Shown here one piece after another: positions 36,278 to 48,090 of a stretch of 64,000 bases of DNA. Every line of letters begins with the position of its first letter. Positions within the stretch are counted from its first letter, which is position 1. The notes beneath the pieces are model-generated. The model was given only the letters and a program-made list of their open reading frames with translations, did no database searches and had not been told where the DNA came from. The position numbers and the translations under genes are program-made. The stretch spans positions 59,354,025 through 59,418,024 of the forward strand of contig CP136068.1 of assembly GCA_032622095.1 (NCBI GenBank). The letters run 5' to 3'. This DNA is from Siphonodentalium dalli. Its lineage: Eukaryota; Mollusca; Scaphopoda; Gadilida; Siphonodentaliidae.

Positions 36278-36390
36278 CTTATTAACAGGGTTGGGGTGAT
36301 CGTAATCAAAGTAATTGATTAAAAAATTTGGAGTAATCGCCTGTAATCAGTAATCATGACATTTTTTTATTACAAGTAATCGTAATCAAT

Positions 36391-37768
36391 TACCGTACCG
36401 GCCGGTGTATAAGTCGCATCTTTTTAACCCAATTTGCCCTATTAAAATCCTCCTGCGACTTATAGATCGGTAAGTCAATGAGGGGCATATTTTCAGCCGA
36501 ATTTTGAGGAATCAACTGCGATCACAGATAAACAACGGGACAAAATGCCGACGCAAACTAACTGCAACGCGATAAAATAATACAATTCGGTATACAAAAA
36601 ATAAATAAATACCCCATCCTCATATGCACTTTGTCTTTATTTTATTCCCTGTCCGACATTTAAAACATATATATCGTATTATATGTATTAATATCTAAGA
36701 ATTCAACTGCAAACAGCAGCAAATTCACAAACAGTGGGCGTCCTTGACCTGACTGTAACACGTGCATGAGTGACCCACATTCAATGACTGCGGTATGATC
36801 CCTTTGATGTCTGCAAACTTCTGGCAGATGACGTCACATCGGAATGTTTATTTAAAGCCCGGGAATGAGCATAATAAAAGCCCTGACTCTAAATGCATGT
36901 CTGGACAGCGTGTTCTCATATTTTAATGAGGCTTATGTGCGAAGCCGCGAACTCCTGTTTATATTACCTAAACATTATTTTATGCTGTACGCAAACATTT
37001 AATCCCCACGTTGAGTATAGTTGACACTTAATACTGAAGAGTACATTGCATCACTATTAGCCCAAAGCGTTTTCATTCATGCTTCGCGACAATCAGGCGA
37101 CAACTAAATTAACGAGGCCATTATCCTAAAACAACAGTAAGCCGAGTCTCAGTTTTATATTCCTATAAATGATAGGATATTTTGTGTCTTTCCCCATACC
37201 TTAAAACTATTCAAACGACATCGTGCTTCATTATACCTATCAGTTTTTTTCGAATTCAAAATGGATAAACGTGGCATCAAAAGGAAACGCCTAAGTTACG
37301 AAAGTTGACACAAGTTGAAAGTGATAAAATTCGCAGAGTTTGGTGTTAGCGAGAAAATAATAATAATAAATGTTAATTAATACATTGATTTTACTCTCAA
37401 CCACCCAGAGTTAGTCCAAACATCATTCAGGTCAAAATAATAAGTTTTATATTCCATGTTCCCACACACTCCTAATGAAAATGAACCAATGTTATCTCCC
37501 CTGCTTGGGAATTCCCCCAAATCACATTGGGAATACCGGAAGCATTGGTGGAATGTTTGTTAATTTTTACGTCTGTGATAAATTCTATTTAAAAAAAATG
37601 CTTAAAATAACTCTAAATCCAGTTCAATCTGTCATTGTGATGTTCCCTTACAAGCCACTGAAATAGGTGTGACGTATACAACAGAAAGAGCCAAAAGGCA
37701 ACATTTTAAGCTTCAAAATTCAATGCGACTTATCCAACGATGCGATTTATCCACCGGCCGGTACGGTA
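36391..37768. mobile_element. TA-flanked TIR element nested in the hAT element (Tc1/mariner-pogo-like)
   Basis: Ends CCGTACCGGCCGGTGTATAA / TTATCCACCGGCCGGTACGG, each followed by TA (36391-36392, 37767-37768), the duplicated target of Tc1/mariner/pogo elements. 1374 bp, no transposase frame. Its interior (36690-37050) is homologous to the interior of 56654-58472 and to 62000-62150 inverted. Confidence 0.75.
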
Positions 37769-38918
37769 CTTTCAAATGTACCTGTAATCATGATTACATT
37801 TTGATTACTTTTTGATTACTATTACTAAAATATCCATATGGATGGCTATTGGATACTCATAGTCTCATACTGTAGTAGTGTAGTAATGGAGTGTGCACAG
37901 ATACAAACAACAAATCAGAAAGTTGATACAATTTTTTCAAGTGTTATGTTAGTGGTACACTGTGTATATTCTGGCAGTGGACACAGATATCAACACACAA
38001 TTGCTGAAATGTTGAATACAGCATGTATGGCAATAAACTTGTGCTGCAGACAATGAAATGTTCTAATATGAATAAATAGGCTAGCCAACTTCAATTAGGA
38101 TTAAATATTATTGGGACTGCTGCAGACAATGGCTGTAGATTCACATTGGTACAATAGGGTTAATTAACTGAACAAAGCAGATGTGATGTACATCGGTAGA
38201 CCTGGTTTGTCATTTACTGCACTCATGGATTTAAGCGTCATTTAAACCTTCATCAGGATATCAATGGATGCTCATCAAATAAACCTCAGTTTTCTTTTCA
38301 TTGTGTTGGGTATTGAATCTAACAGAACATGCAAAAAATTTATAATTGTTTCTAATGATATTTTCATAAATATTATGAATTACCGTACTGACCCGGTTCA
38401 AAGCCCATGCTCGTGTTTAAGCCCACCCATATATTTTGGCCAATTTCCATGCACAGGGGTATATTCGTGTTTAAGCCCACCCCAAATTTTGTTCAATTTC
38501 AGCGGTGGTAAGTAAGTATTTGCTAATGATACTTCCCAAATAAATAATTCCAATATAACGGGAAGTATATTCACAAACGATCGGCGACGGCGAGAATGCC
38601 ACGAAAAATGGAAAGTTATACGTCGTAGGTATTAGTGATAATAATAAATAAAATAAAATAAAGTGAATCTTAAAATCTCATTTGTTTATTCAATTATACT
38701 TCCTGGGGGAAACCAATCGTCAACAAAAGAACGCTAACGGCGTATATCTGAGAACGCGGTAAACATCAGTCACTTCAAAGAAACACGTGCGTGCATCGGG
38801 CACATGTCAACAACAGTAATGTAAAAACATATTCTTTGTATGTCGGTATAATGTTCCTACATGTGGCCAAACACAAAAAGAACTAATTCCCTGGTTATGT
38901 CAACACACGGTGGGTATA

Positions 38919-41303
38919 ATGAAAGTGTCAATGACACTGTAGCTCAACTTGGAAAGGGAATAATTTAATGTATTACAGTCAATGGAGCGATTAGGAATGT
39001 GGAAAGTTGAATGTCTAATACTAGTTTATAGACATGAAGAGAAAAGTAAAATCCAAGATGGCTGCTGGCGGCCATTTTTTCGGCCGAATGACCCCAAAAT
39101 GATTGTATCCCATCTACATGTCATCGTTAACATCCATGACAAATTTTATGACGATCAGACTAAAGGTACGACCTGTAGCCTATGCTAAAGAATTTAGTCA
39201 TACAAAGAGTAAAATCCAAGATGGCTGCTGGCGGCCATGTTTTTTGGCCGAATGACACCAAAATGACTCGTTCCCATCTACATGTCATTATTAACATCTA
39301 TGACAAATTTTATGACGATCAGACTAAAGGTACGACCTGTAGCCCATGCTAAAGAATTTAGTCATACAAAGAGTAAAATCCAATATTAACAACCATGACA
39401 AATTTCATGATGATCAGACGAACAGTACGACCTGTGGCCCATGCTAATGGATTAAATTTTGAAATCCAAGATGGCCACTGGCGGCCATGTTTTTTGTCCG
39501 AATGACCCCAAAATGACTCGTTCCCATTTACATTCCAATTTCAACAGCCATGACAAATTTTATGATGATCAGACTAAATGTACGACCTGTAGCCCGTGCT
39601 AAAGGATTTAGTCATACAAAGAGTAAAATCAAAGATGGCTGCTGGCGGCCATGTTTTTCTGCCGAATGACCCCAAAATTACTCGTTCCCATTTACATTCC
39701 AATTTCAACAGCCATGACAAATTTTATGATGATCAGACTAAAGGTACGACCTGTAGCCCGTGCTAAAGGATTTAGTCATACAAAGAGTAAAATCAAAGAT
39801 GGCTGCTGGCGGCCATGTTTTTCTGCCGAATGACCCCAAAATGACTCGTTCCCATCTAAATGTCATTATTAACATTCACGACAAATTTTATGATGATCAG
39901 ACTAAAGGTACAACCTGTAGCCCGTGCTAAAGGATTTAGTCATACAAAGAGTAAAATCCAAGATGGCTGCTGGCGACCATGTTTTTTGGCCGAATGACCC
40001 CAAAATTACTCGTTCCCATCTACATGTCATTGTTAACATCCATGACAAATGTTATGATGATCAGACGAACAGTACGACCTGTGGCCCGTGCTAATGGATT
40101 AAATTTTGAAATCCAAGATGGCCACTGGCGGCCATGTTTATTGGCCGAATGACCCCAAAATTACTCGTTCCCATCTACATTCCAATTTCAACAGCCATGA
40201 CAAATTTTATGATGATCAGACTAAAGGTACGGCCTGTAGCCCGTGCTAAAGGATTTAGTCATACAAAGAGTAAAATCCAAGATGGCTGCTGGCGGCCATG
40301 TTTTTTGACCGATTGACCCCAAAATGACTCGTTCCCATCTACATGTCATTATTAACATTCTTGACAAATTTTATGATGATCAGACTAAAAGTAGGACCTG
40401 TAGCCCGTGCTAAAGAATTTAGTCATACAAAGAGTAAAATCCAAGAAGGCTGCTGGCCGCCATGTTTTTTGGGCGAATGACCCCAAAATTACTCGTTCCC
40501 ATCTACATGTCAATATTAACATCCATGACAAATTTCATGATGATCAGACGAACAGTACGACCTGTGGCCCGTGCTAATGGATTGAATTTTGAAATCCAAG
40601 ATGGCCACTGGCGGCCATGTTTTTTGTCCGAATGACCCCAAAATGACTCGTTCCCATCTACATTACAATTTCAACAGCCATGACAAATTTTATGATGATC
40701 AGACTAAAGGTACGGCCTGTAGCCCGTGCTAAAGGATTTAGTCATACAAAGAGTAAAATCCAAGATGGCTGCTGGCGGCCATGTTTTTTGACCGATTGAC
40801 CCCAAAATGACTCGTTCCCATCTACATGTCATTATTAACATTCTTGACAAATTTTATGATGATCAGACTAAAAGTACGACCTGTAGCCCGTGCTAAAGAA
40901 TTTAGTCATACAAAGAGTAAAATCCAAGATGGCTGCTGGCGGCCATGTTTTTGGGCCGAATGACCCCAAAATTACTCGTTCCCATCTACATGTCAATATT
41001 AACATCCATGACAAATTTCATGACGATCAGACAAACAGTACGCCCTGTAGCCCGTGCTAATGGATTGAATTTTGAAATGCAAGATGGCCACTGGCGGCCA
41101 TGTTTTTTTACCGAATGACCCCAAAATTAATCATTCTGGTCTAAATGTTGATGTCAACAGCTATGACAAATTTCATAATGATCCGACCAAAGGTACGACC
41201 TGTAGACTGCATTGTTGACGCCTTACGTACACACGCACACGCGTACACACGGACGACAAAGCCATGGCAATAGCTCAAACTTTACAAAGTAAAGTTGAGC
41301 TAA
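38919..41303 (+). mobile_element. Complete pearl/HINE family A element with higher-order repeat core
   Basis: 5' block AATGAAAGTGTCAATGACAC at 38919; about 13 core units; ACAC/ACGG microsatellite 41228-41255; CCATGGCAATAGCTCAAAC and terminal hairpin CTCAAACTTTAC/GTAAAGTTGAG at the 3' end. Two unit types alternate: one ends CTAAAGGATTTAGTCATAC, the other CTAATGGATTGAATTTTG. The second type falls at about 39459, 40109, 40592 and 41076; the last two intervals are ~484 bp, a three-unit higher-order repeat of near-identical sequence. Confidence 0.9.
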
Positions 41304-41305
41304 TA

Positions 41306-41395
41306 ATGGGGCAGAAGGGGGTCTTGTCATCCACAACACCCAAACAGCACAAGATGCCTTCAAAAAAAGAGATACCGATGTCGTATTGGTACCTG
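41306..41395 (+). pseudogene. Fragment resembling a pogo/Tigger-type transposase exon
   Basis: Frame GAEGGLVIHNTQTAQDAF then KKRDTDVVLVPG, ending CCTG|GTAAAT, a plausible donor. The pattern H.T..AQ.AF....TD...VPG resembles the DDE region of pogo-like transposases (..AHLT....NTD...IPGG). The 5' part would have been cut off by the HINE insertion. Weak but consistent with the TA-flanked element around it. Confidence 0.35.
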
Positions 41396-42901
41396 GTAAA
41401 TATAATCATTATTTAAAAATTTTAAACTGCTATTTTTCACGTTTTACGATATAGACTATAGTATAAACATTAAATCTGTGTCAACGGTTTGGGAGCGATA
41501 ACTCTAAACATTCAAACACGTGTTTTTTGTATACGTATTTACATCGTCATTTCGTTAATTAACTACACTCACTGGCTTTGTTAAATTGGTCACTATTGTA
41601 TTGTAACTCTTTGTAGACAACGGGCCATGAATAGAGCACTGGGTCCATTGTTATCCTAATCGGATTAAGTCACTCTCTTATATGTTGCATAATATTTCCC
41701 TGTACAATTTTCAGACATTTTTTAATTATTATCTTTGGCTTCGATGACGACGGAAAAGTTTCATAGTCGTTATCATTCACTTTGGGGATCACGTACATCT
41801 GAACATTGATAAAAACTATAGATATAGACTATAGATAGTGGATTTACCCATGCTGTCTGAAATGGCAGAAATCCGATGACCCGCATGATGGTTACAAACT
41901 GTCATTTATGGGAATTTTGGACAATAAAACAAGACAAGAAGTAATATTTTAATATACACATCAAAATTAAAAAAATACTTTCTCAAAGTAACTTATACTT
42001 AACTTTATTTAATCTGGAAGCCATGTATATTTCCCCGAAACTGTGTTGGATCGACTTTATTTTATGGATCTATTTCTTCAGTTTTACTGCCCCGATTTCT
42101 TGGGATTTTTGGTTTGCAAAGGGTCATATCCGAGTTTAAGCCCACTTGGATTTTTTAGCTCAAATAAAACAAAGGCCCCCTGGGCCTAAACGCGGGTCAG
42201 TACGGTAGTTGCAATGAATGTAAGAAAATTAAAAATATATTAAACATATTTGTACATAAATAAATACACTTAAAACATGATATATTCCTAATAAGTTGGG
42301 TCACAACTTCATGATGAAACCTCACCAATATATGTAAATGTAAAAAAAGTTTATGTGTTTATTGCTTGCTTCTTTCTATTGTTTCAGTCGTTTCTTGTTT
42401 TCCATGTTATGTAGTGATGTTTTTATTCAATCAAATTTGATATTTTAATTTGATTTATTTCATTATTTATTCCTATGCGATCAAAATAGTTGGAAACTAA
42501 TAATTGTAATCAGATGTAATCGAAAAGCAATCAATTACATTTACTAAAGTAATTGTAATCGATTATTGTAATTGTAATCGATTACATTAAAAAAATGTAA
42601 TCAGTAATCATAATCGTAATCATGTAAATCAAAAGTAAGTGTAATCGTAATCGATTACATTGGTATGTAATCACCCCAACCCTGCTTATTAATACTCAAA
42701 GTTGCTAATTCATGTGGCATTTTAACTTTTAATAGTACAACAAATTGAACAATACTCGGAAAGAAACAACCGGTTGACTCAAATTTCTAAAAAGCTACAG
42801 TGAAATAACGAAAGATACAGTGAAATAACGAAAGCTACAGGGAAATAACGAACTTTGTATTTCACTTTATTCATATTAATAAGACCAAAATGTTTACTTA
42901 C

Positions 42902-42966
42902 GACTCTCTAGGGGCATTGAACTTCCTTTGCCATTCAAACTTGTACTCAGGTTCATCATCCTCTTT
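42902..42966 (-). CDS. CIR1: CIR1 homologue, exon with YKFEWQ motif
   Basis: Acceptor TTGTACTTCAG at 42967-, donor TC|GTAAGT at 42901. Entered in phase 0 from the exon at 43306-43387, it encodes KEDDEPEYKFEWQRKFNAPR ES and ends two bases into the Ser codon completed by the exon at 26108. CIR1 proteins have an acidic run followed by EYKFEWQ and APRE.YAK at this point, so the match is direct. The product section is short, acidic then aromatic/basic, linking the N-terminal domain to the zinc knuckle. The following intron is 16.8 kb and holds most of the nested transposons in this window. Confidence 0.92.
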
Positions 42967-43305
42967 CTGAAGTACAAGAATATCAGAATTAGAACCAAGA
43001 TTCTTCTGAATTACATTATCAGAATAAACCAGGTACAACCATTGATTTAAAACAGATTAATGTTGTCTGGACGCATTTCATTATCTTAATATTTCAACTT
43101 ATGCAATGACACATCCTTTTCTATTGGAATAAAACACTCTCCATGTATGGGAAAGATTTGCTTTGGCCTTGGAAAATTTATTAACAAATGAAATGCTGTT
43201 TTCCAACATATGATAAATTTGATTGATCGTTGTTATGGTTTTGAACACACTGGACTAGCTCTTGTTGAAACTTGATCAGCAAATAGATGCAAATAACATA
43301 CTAAC

Positions 43306-43387
43306 TTCTTTCTCATTCTTCATCCCAGGTGGAGCATCGTACATGAAGCTGAGTCCGAGTTTTGCTTTCTCATCTCCAAGCAAAGCT
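43306..43387 (-). CDS. CIR1: CIR1 homologue, exon with GLSFMYDAPPG motif
   Basis: Acceptor GGTTTACAG at 43388, donor GAA|GTTAGT at 43305. It completes an Arg codon from the exon at 56549 and encodes ALLGDEKAKLGLSFMYDAPP GMKNEKE, 27 codons, ending in phase 0. Family members carry LLMGDE..K.GL.FMYEAPPG at this place. Together with the upstream exon this forms the conserved CIR N-terminal region. It is separated from the next exon by a normal short intron (339 bp), unlike the giant neighbouring introns. Confidence 0.92.
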
Positions 43388-43486
43388 CTGTAAACCAGAA
43401 TAGTATGCCAGAGATAAATCGAGATATGTCATAAATCGAACATAATATGTAACTCACTTCGGAACATGTGATGTCCCAAGGAAACT

Positions 43487-43607
43487 TGGTGCATACAATT
43501 TAAACTTTTTGAAAATCCTTCATGTACAATTTGTAACAACAAATCCTTCATATACAATTTAAACTAGTTGAAAATGTATACAATTTAAACATTTTGAAAA
43601 TCCTTAA
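43487..43607. repeat. ~37 bp AT-rich minisatellite, array 1
   Basis: Variants of TACAATTTAAACTTTTTGAA-AATCCTTCATG repeat three to four times. Same motif as the array at 47453-47589. Confidence 0.6.
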
Positions 43608-43739
43608 ACCTTTGAACCCTGATGCCACACATCGATCGACACCCTAACCCGGGGCTCCCTGTGGCATTTTCCTTTAAATTAGATTGTGTCTTGTCTTATG
43701 ATGTTGGTTATGTTTGAATTGTGACACAGGTCAGTAACT

Positions 43740-43840
43740 TTACAGGTTTATCCCCCATGGATCACTGATCATTATAAGATCGGGAGACTTTAACTTCTTG
43801 GTAACGGTTGCTGGAAAAGTTAATTATAGCATATTATGTC
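43740..43840. repeat. Direct repeat with 44826-44950
   Basis: Shared order: CAGGT.T, CATGGA.CA.TG, TCATTA.AAGATCGGGAGACT TT, AATTATAG. The TTAA MITE lies between the copies. Confidence 0.45.
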
Positions 43841-43917
43841 ATAACTCAACTCCAGAGATTGCGTTTTTGATGACCATAATACCATAATGTGAAATTTGAG
43901 ATATTCCCGACCAGAAT

Positions 43918-44648
43918 TTAACTCTTTCACTGCCATGCAGCACCACAGACATATCTGCCACTGCCAAGCATACTATACATGTACATGTAGCATATTGCTG
44001 CTAAATACATATGAATTGGGTATTTCTCAATAACTTTTGTATCTGCTGAGCTATTTTCATGAAACTTGGTATGCATGTAGGTATTGGTCTGGGGAATCGA
44101 AAACACATCACAGTCCACAAACAAGATGGCCACCACCCCAAAATATAAAAAAAATTCAGTATTTCTCAATAACTTTTGTATTTGTTGAGATATTTTCATG
44201 AAAGTTAACTTAAATTGGCATGTAAGTAGGTATCATTATTGGGAATAGAAAATATGTTCTAGTCCGCCAGTGTCACATTTCACGTGACCACGATCATGTG
44301 ACCACAAAACAAGATGGCCACCATCTCGAAATATAAGATAATGTAAGTATATTGCTGCTAAATACATATTGATTGGGTATTTCTCAATAACTTTTGTATC
44401 TGTAAAGGTATGTTCGTGGAACTTGGTGCACAGTTAGATATTGGACTTGCGAATTGAAATGACTTCCCAGTCTGCCAGTGTCATGAGACAAAATTGATTA
44501 CATCACGTACAGTGTTTTCACAGAATAATATAAAGTTACTTCCCATGGATTGATGTTACGGGACGAAGGTGTCATGATTCAACTCAAGTCGCGATCGGCA
44601 GTGTATTGGTAATTCAACTCAAGTCGCGATCGGCAGTGAAAGAGTTAA
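43918..44648. mobile_element. TTAA-flanked MITE with internal ~150-200 bp repeats
   Basis: Ends TTAACTCTTTCACTGCC / GGCAGTGAAAGAGTTAA share the TTAA target. The interior has three copies of GGGTATTTCTCAATAACTTT TGTAT(C/T)TG (about 44018, 44156, 44376) and AAACAAGATGGCCACCA twice. At the right end ATTCAACTCAAGTCGCGATCGGCAGTG is present twice (44577 and 44612), i.e. a duplicated terminus. No transposase. Confidence 0.75.
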
Positions 44649-44951
44649 GAGCGAACCAAATGACTTATTTAAGGGTAGCAACAGTTGCTAAGCAAATACA
44701 ACAAATGATCGAATGACACCATTGCACTAACCATTTAGTGGTAGTGTTGCCTTAATTTCGACAATGTCTAGTCACGTGATGTTGTTTATGTCCAAGGGGG
44801 GTGGGGGCACATGTTTGAAACTGCAGGTATGTTATGCATGGACCAATGCTTGGTCATTAAAAGATCGGGAGACTTTGCCACCCAAACTCTCCTTAAATAA
44901 TAACGATTACTAGACAACTACTTGGAATTGGCAGGAAACTGCAATTATAGT

Positions 44952-46078
44952 GTACTAGCAGGTTAGCCCGCCACTGGCGGCATTCGTCCCATGGCTTTTT
45001 TTCAGAAACATGACATTTTTGAATATGAATTTAATGTTTTTTAAATTTAATATATTTTGTTTCTGAATTGTTTTTTTATTGTTAATTTTTTTTAATTTTA
45101 AATTGTTTTAATTAAATTTTAAATTGTTTTAATTAAATTTGTTGTTTCTGGCGGAAAAATTTACCCGTAGAAATCCCCCCTTCCTAGGAACGACAGACAA
45201 CGCATTCTTTGTTTCGTGAAATCTCTCTACGATAACATTGCATTGAATTTAAAACAAACGCTTCCCGTCGGGAAATCTGTCTGCATAATATTTCGAGTCT
45301 GCCGTACCCGTCGTAATGTCGTGAAATATCTCTGCATAATAGATAACATTGCATTGAATCTGTTGTTGGCATTCAGGGCTTCGGGTCGTTGTTGTTGGCA
45401 TCACGGCTCCCCGAAAACTCTCACATTGCCGAAAACGTGTATTTAGTAATATCGTTGTTGTTGATATTTACGGCTTGGGGGCTATTTTCTTATTTAGCAA
45501 GTTTGAGCTCAATCGGTTCGAGTCTATAAAGGACACACTCATATATATGACACTTCCCGTGGGTAGCAAGTTTGAGCTCAATCGGCATTCCCTGGAATTT
45601 CCCGTAGATTGGCAGATTCCAGTAGCTTTATAACGGTATATCTGGGGAGAAATCTGATGCTATATTCGTGATTATCAGGGATGATTTCGGTATATAATTA
45701 TATACTGTAAAAACAAAGCGCGCCATCCGTGCTCGCAGGGTTGGTCAGAAACAAATGTTTTTTAAATTTAATGTATGTTCCGTATATCTCTCTGCAGATG
45801 CAAATAACGTTGAATGGCAAACAGACGCTCTTTATAGAGATGCCTCAAAAACAAACGCTCATTAAATAATCACTTGATTAACCCCCGCCGTGCCTTTGCT
45901 GTGATTTGGGAGTGGATAAAGGGTGATCAGAGCTTCTCGAAAACACGACTACGGCGGTGTCGGTGGGATTTTACACTTACATACGAAATTTGATCTCAAT
46001 CTGTACACGCGTTTTGGATTCTATGAAGTACACACACACACACACACATATATACGAAGTCTCAAAATATATAGGATA
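44952..46078. mobile_element. Dispersed element, copy 1 (ACTAG...ATATATAGGATAGAT)
   Basis: Starts TACTAGCAGGTTAGCCCG and ends in a (CA)n tract then AAAATATATAGGATAGAT. The next element (46140-46924) has the same start and end style. Contains AT-rich tandem TTTTAATTAAATTTTAAATTG copies near 45095-45140. Class unknown (SINE-like or RTE-like end). Confidence 0.35.
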
Positions 46079-46139
46079 GATATATGTCCTCTATAGCACC
46101 ACATTTCGCTTAAAACGCATGTTTTTGTGATTTATAGCC

Positions 46140-46924
46140 TACTAGAAGGTGACCCGACTTCGTCCGGGCTTTGACCTTGAATTCACCATTTTGAAGGTCA
46201 AGGTCAGGTGGGGTCAAACACCAACACCCCAAAAATGGTGGAAATCGGCCCAGCGGTTACCGGGAAATCGGCCCAGCGGATTCCGAGATACCCTATGCAT
46301 CAAATTTCGTCCGTAAAAATCCGCCAGTTTAACACGATTTGATTTCCACTCAAGTATATAAACGCGCCTCATATACACACGCTCATTAATTATCAAGTTT
46401 CAACGTAAAGATAAATTACCATCGGTGCCCGAGATATCGCCAAGACGTCTGAAACAGTCAAATGCATCGGCCGGTTAAGCGTTAACGTGATCTAACGTTA
46501 TGACCTCTAACGACGTCATAGAAGTTACGCATTGTTTTTATCCTGATGGAAGATAGTACCACTTCTTCTTGATAATTGAGGCAGATAACTAAAACGGATA
46601 CATACGTATTATATATCGTTGGAAAGAGGAAACACGAAAGATTCTCACAGTGTCATTATTATGACTGGCATTTTATTATTCGCGCTGTTTCGAATCGATT
46701 TGTAAGCACCGAACTCAAATGAAAGTCCCGTAACACAGCGTAAAAACAGATTTGACCTCGGCACGTGAAAAGTGAAACTCGGATCTGAAAATCAATAGGC
46801 TTATGTCACCCCCCCAGCCGAAAATATCCCCACATACCAAGTTTCATCAAAATCAGGTAGGCCGTTTTCGAGTTCATCGATTACAAACAAACAAACAAAC
46901 AGATCTTCCAAAATATATAATAGA
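46140..46924. mobile_element. Dispersed element, copy 2 (ACTAG...ATATATAATAGAT)
   Basis: Starts TACTAGAAGGTGACCCGACT TCGTCCGGGCTTTGACC and ends (AAAC)n AGATCTTCC AAAATATATAATAGAT. No open frame. The simple-repeat plus AATAGAT end suggests a retroposon tail. Confidence 0.4.
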
Positions 46925-47452
46925 TGTTATGTGCATGCACATATAATCCTACCCGATACTAGGGGGCAAACATTCCATATATACACACCCTGACCACTGC
47001 TGACATGTATGGGGCCATTTAAATATATATTAGTGGGTCTGTCATGTATAAGTACGCTATAAACCGTTTATTTGTCATTGCACTGCTTTGCACATGTACA
47101 AATAAATCAACTTGATATGCGACAGACCCTTCCCAATATGTGGCGGAACACTGATTAATACACGCGAGGGTAAATTAAAATATTTGTCTAAATGATGTCT
47201 GTTCTACAAAAATAATGTGAAACATGAAACTATATGCCATAAATATTGTATGTTTTTTGTAGAGGATGCCCATATATTTCCACCCGACACTAGCGGTCAA
47301 CCATTCCATACACACCATGGGCACCGCTAAATATGTGGGGGCCAATTAAATATAAATCAGTCGATCTGTTGTTGGTTTTACAATATATAAATTTGCTATT
47401 GACTCATGTCGTCGCTGCACCGAAATATTGGTGTTACGGGATATAGACACAA
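46925..47452. other. No gene; short local duplication
   Basis: CATATAT..(C/A)CC..(A/G)C.CTA..GG.CAA(A/C)CATTCCATA occurs twice (46940s and 47270s) in otherwise unremarkable DNA. Confidence 0.3.
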
Positions 47453-47589
47453 TGTACAATTTAAACTTGTTACAAATCAATCATATAACATTTAAACTTG
47501 TTACAAATCATTCATATACAATTTTAACATGATGGCAATCAACATATTTGTGTACTATTTAAACTTGTTGCAAATCCTAAAAATACCAT
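47453..47589. repeat. ~37 bp AT-rich minisatellite, array 2
   Basis: Units like ACAATTTAAACTTGTTACAA ATCATTCATAT, three to four copies, abutting the TTAA MITE at 47590. Confidence 0.6.
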
Positions 47590-47860
47590 TTAACCCTTAC
47601 ATGATGGGAGCTGCGCTGGTGCAGCATTAAAGATCCTATGGCAGTGCATTCTCTTATATATTCATGTCTCCCATAGAGAGTCTCGCATATATAAGAGAAT
47701 GCACTGGCTTACAAGGTCAAGGTAAATATTGTTAGGCCAAGGCATTCTCTTATACGGTATAATCGAGGCTCCCTATGGGAGACTCGCATATATATAAAGA
47801 GAATGCAATAGCATAGGGTTTTCAGAAAATTTCAGGAAGCTCCAGTCATGAAAGGGTTAA
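47590..47860. mobile_element. TTAA-flanked MITE related to the one at 22551
   Basis: Ends TTAACCCTTACATGATGGGA GCT / AGCTCCAGTCATGAAAGGGTTAA. The interior has two hairpins from (G/A)CATTCTCTTATATA and its inverse TATATAAGAGAATGCA, the same palindromic modules as in 22551-22949, but the rest differs. Confidence 0.75.
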
Positions 47861-48090
47861 ACTTGATAAATACTTCCTGTACTTTTATTCGTGTTGGAAA
47901 TTCTTCATGTACCGGTATACATGTTCAAATACTTCATGCATGTTCAAATTTGATAACTCCCATTTAGAAGTGATCCTAAACATGCCAGTAAAAGTTGATT
48001 ATAGCTGCTGATTAGTCGATTATGAAAACTCATAGTCGTGGCAACCCTACCTCACGTGACTTAAAGGGGCACAAATAAACAATTTTAATT

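Larger units (their letters stand above)
38381..42207. mobile_element. Second TA-flanked TIR element nested in the hAT element, carrying a HINE
   Basis: Ends CCGTACTGACCCGGTT / CGCGGGTCAGTACGG, TA on both sides (38381-38382, 42206-42207). Subterminal repeats include GTTTAAGCCCAC at 38416, 38470 and 42132. It carries a fragment resembling a pogo-type transposase exon (41306-41395) and was later invaded by the HINE array at 38919-41303. Confidence 0.75.
36278..42692. mobile_element. hAT-like element (6.4 kb with nested inserts), 8 bp TSD
   Basis: Body 36286-42684. Ends CAGGGTTGGGGTGAT / GTAATCACCCCAACCCTG, flanked by identical CTTATTAA (36278-36285 and 42685-42692). Subterminal zones are dense in GTAATC/GATTAC motifs. 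Most of the length is due to later insertions (36393-37766 and 38383-42205); the original element is only ~1.2 kb and non-coding. It lies in the large CIR1 intron, about 210 bp from the exon at 42902. Confidence 0.9.
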
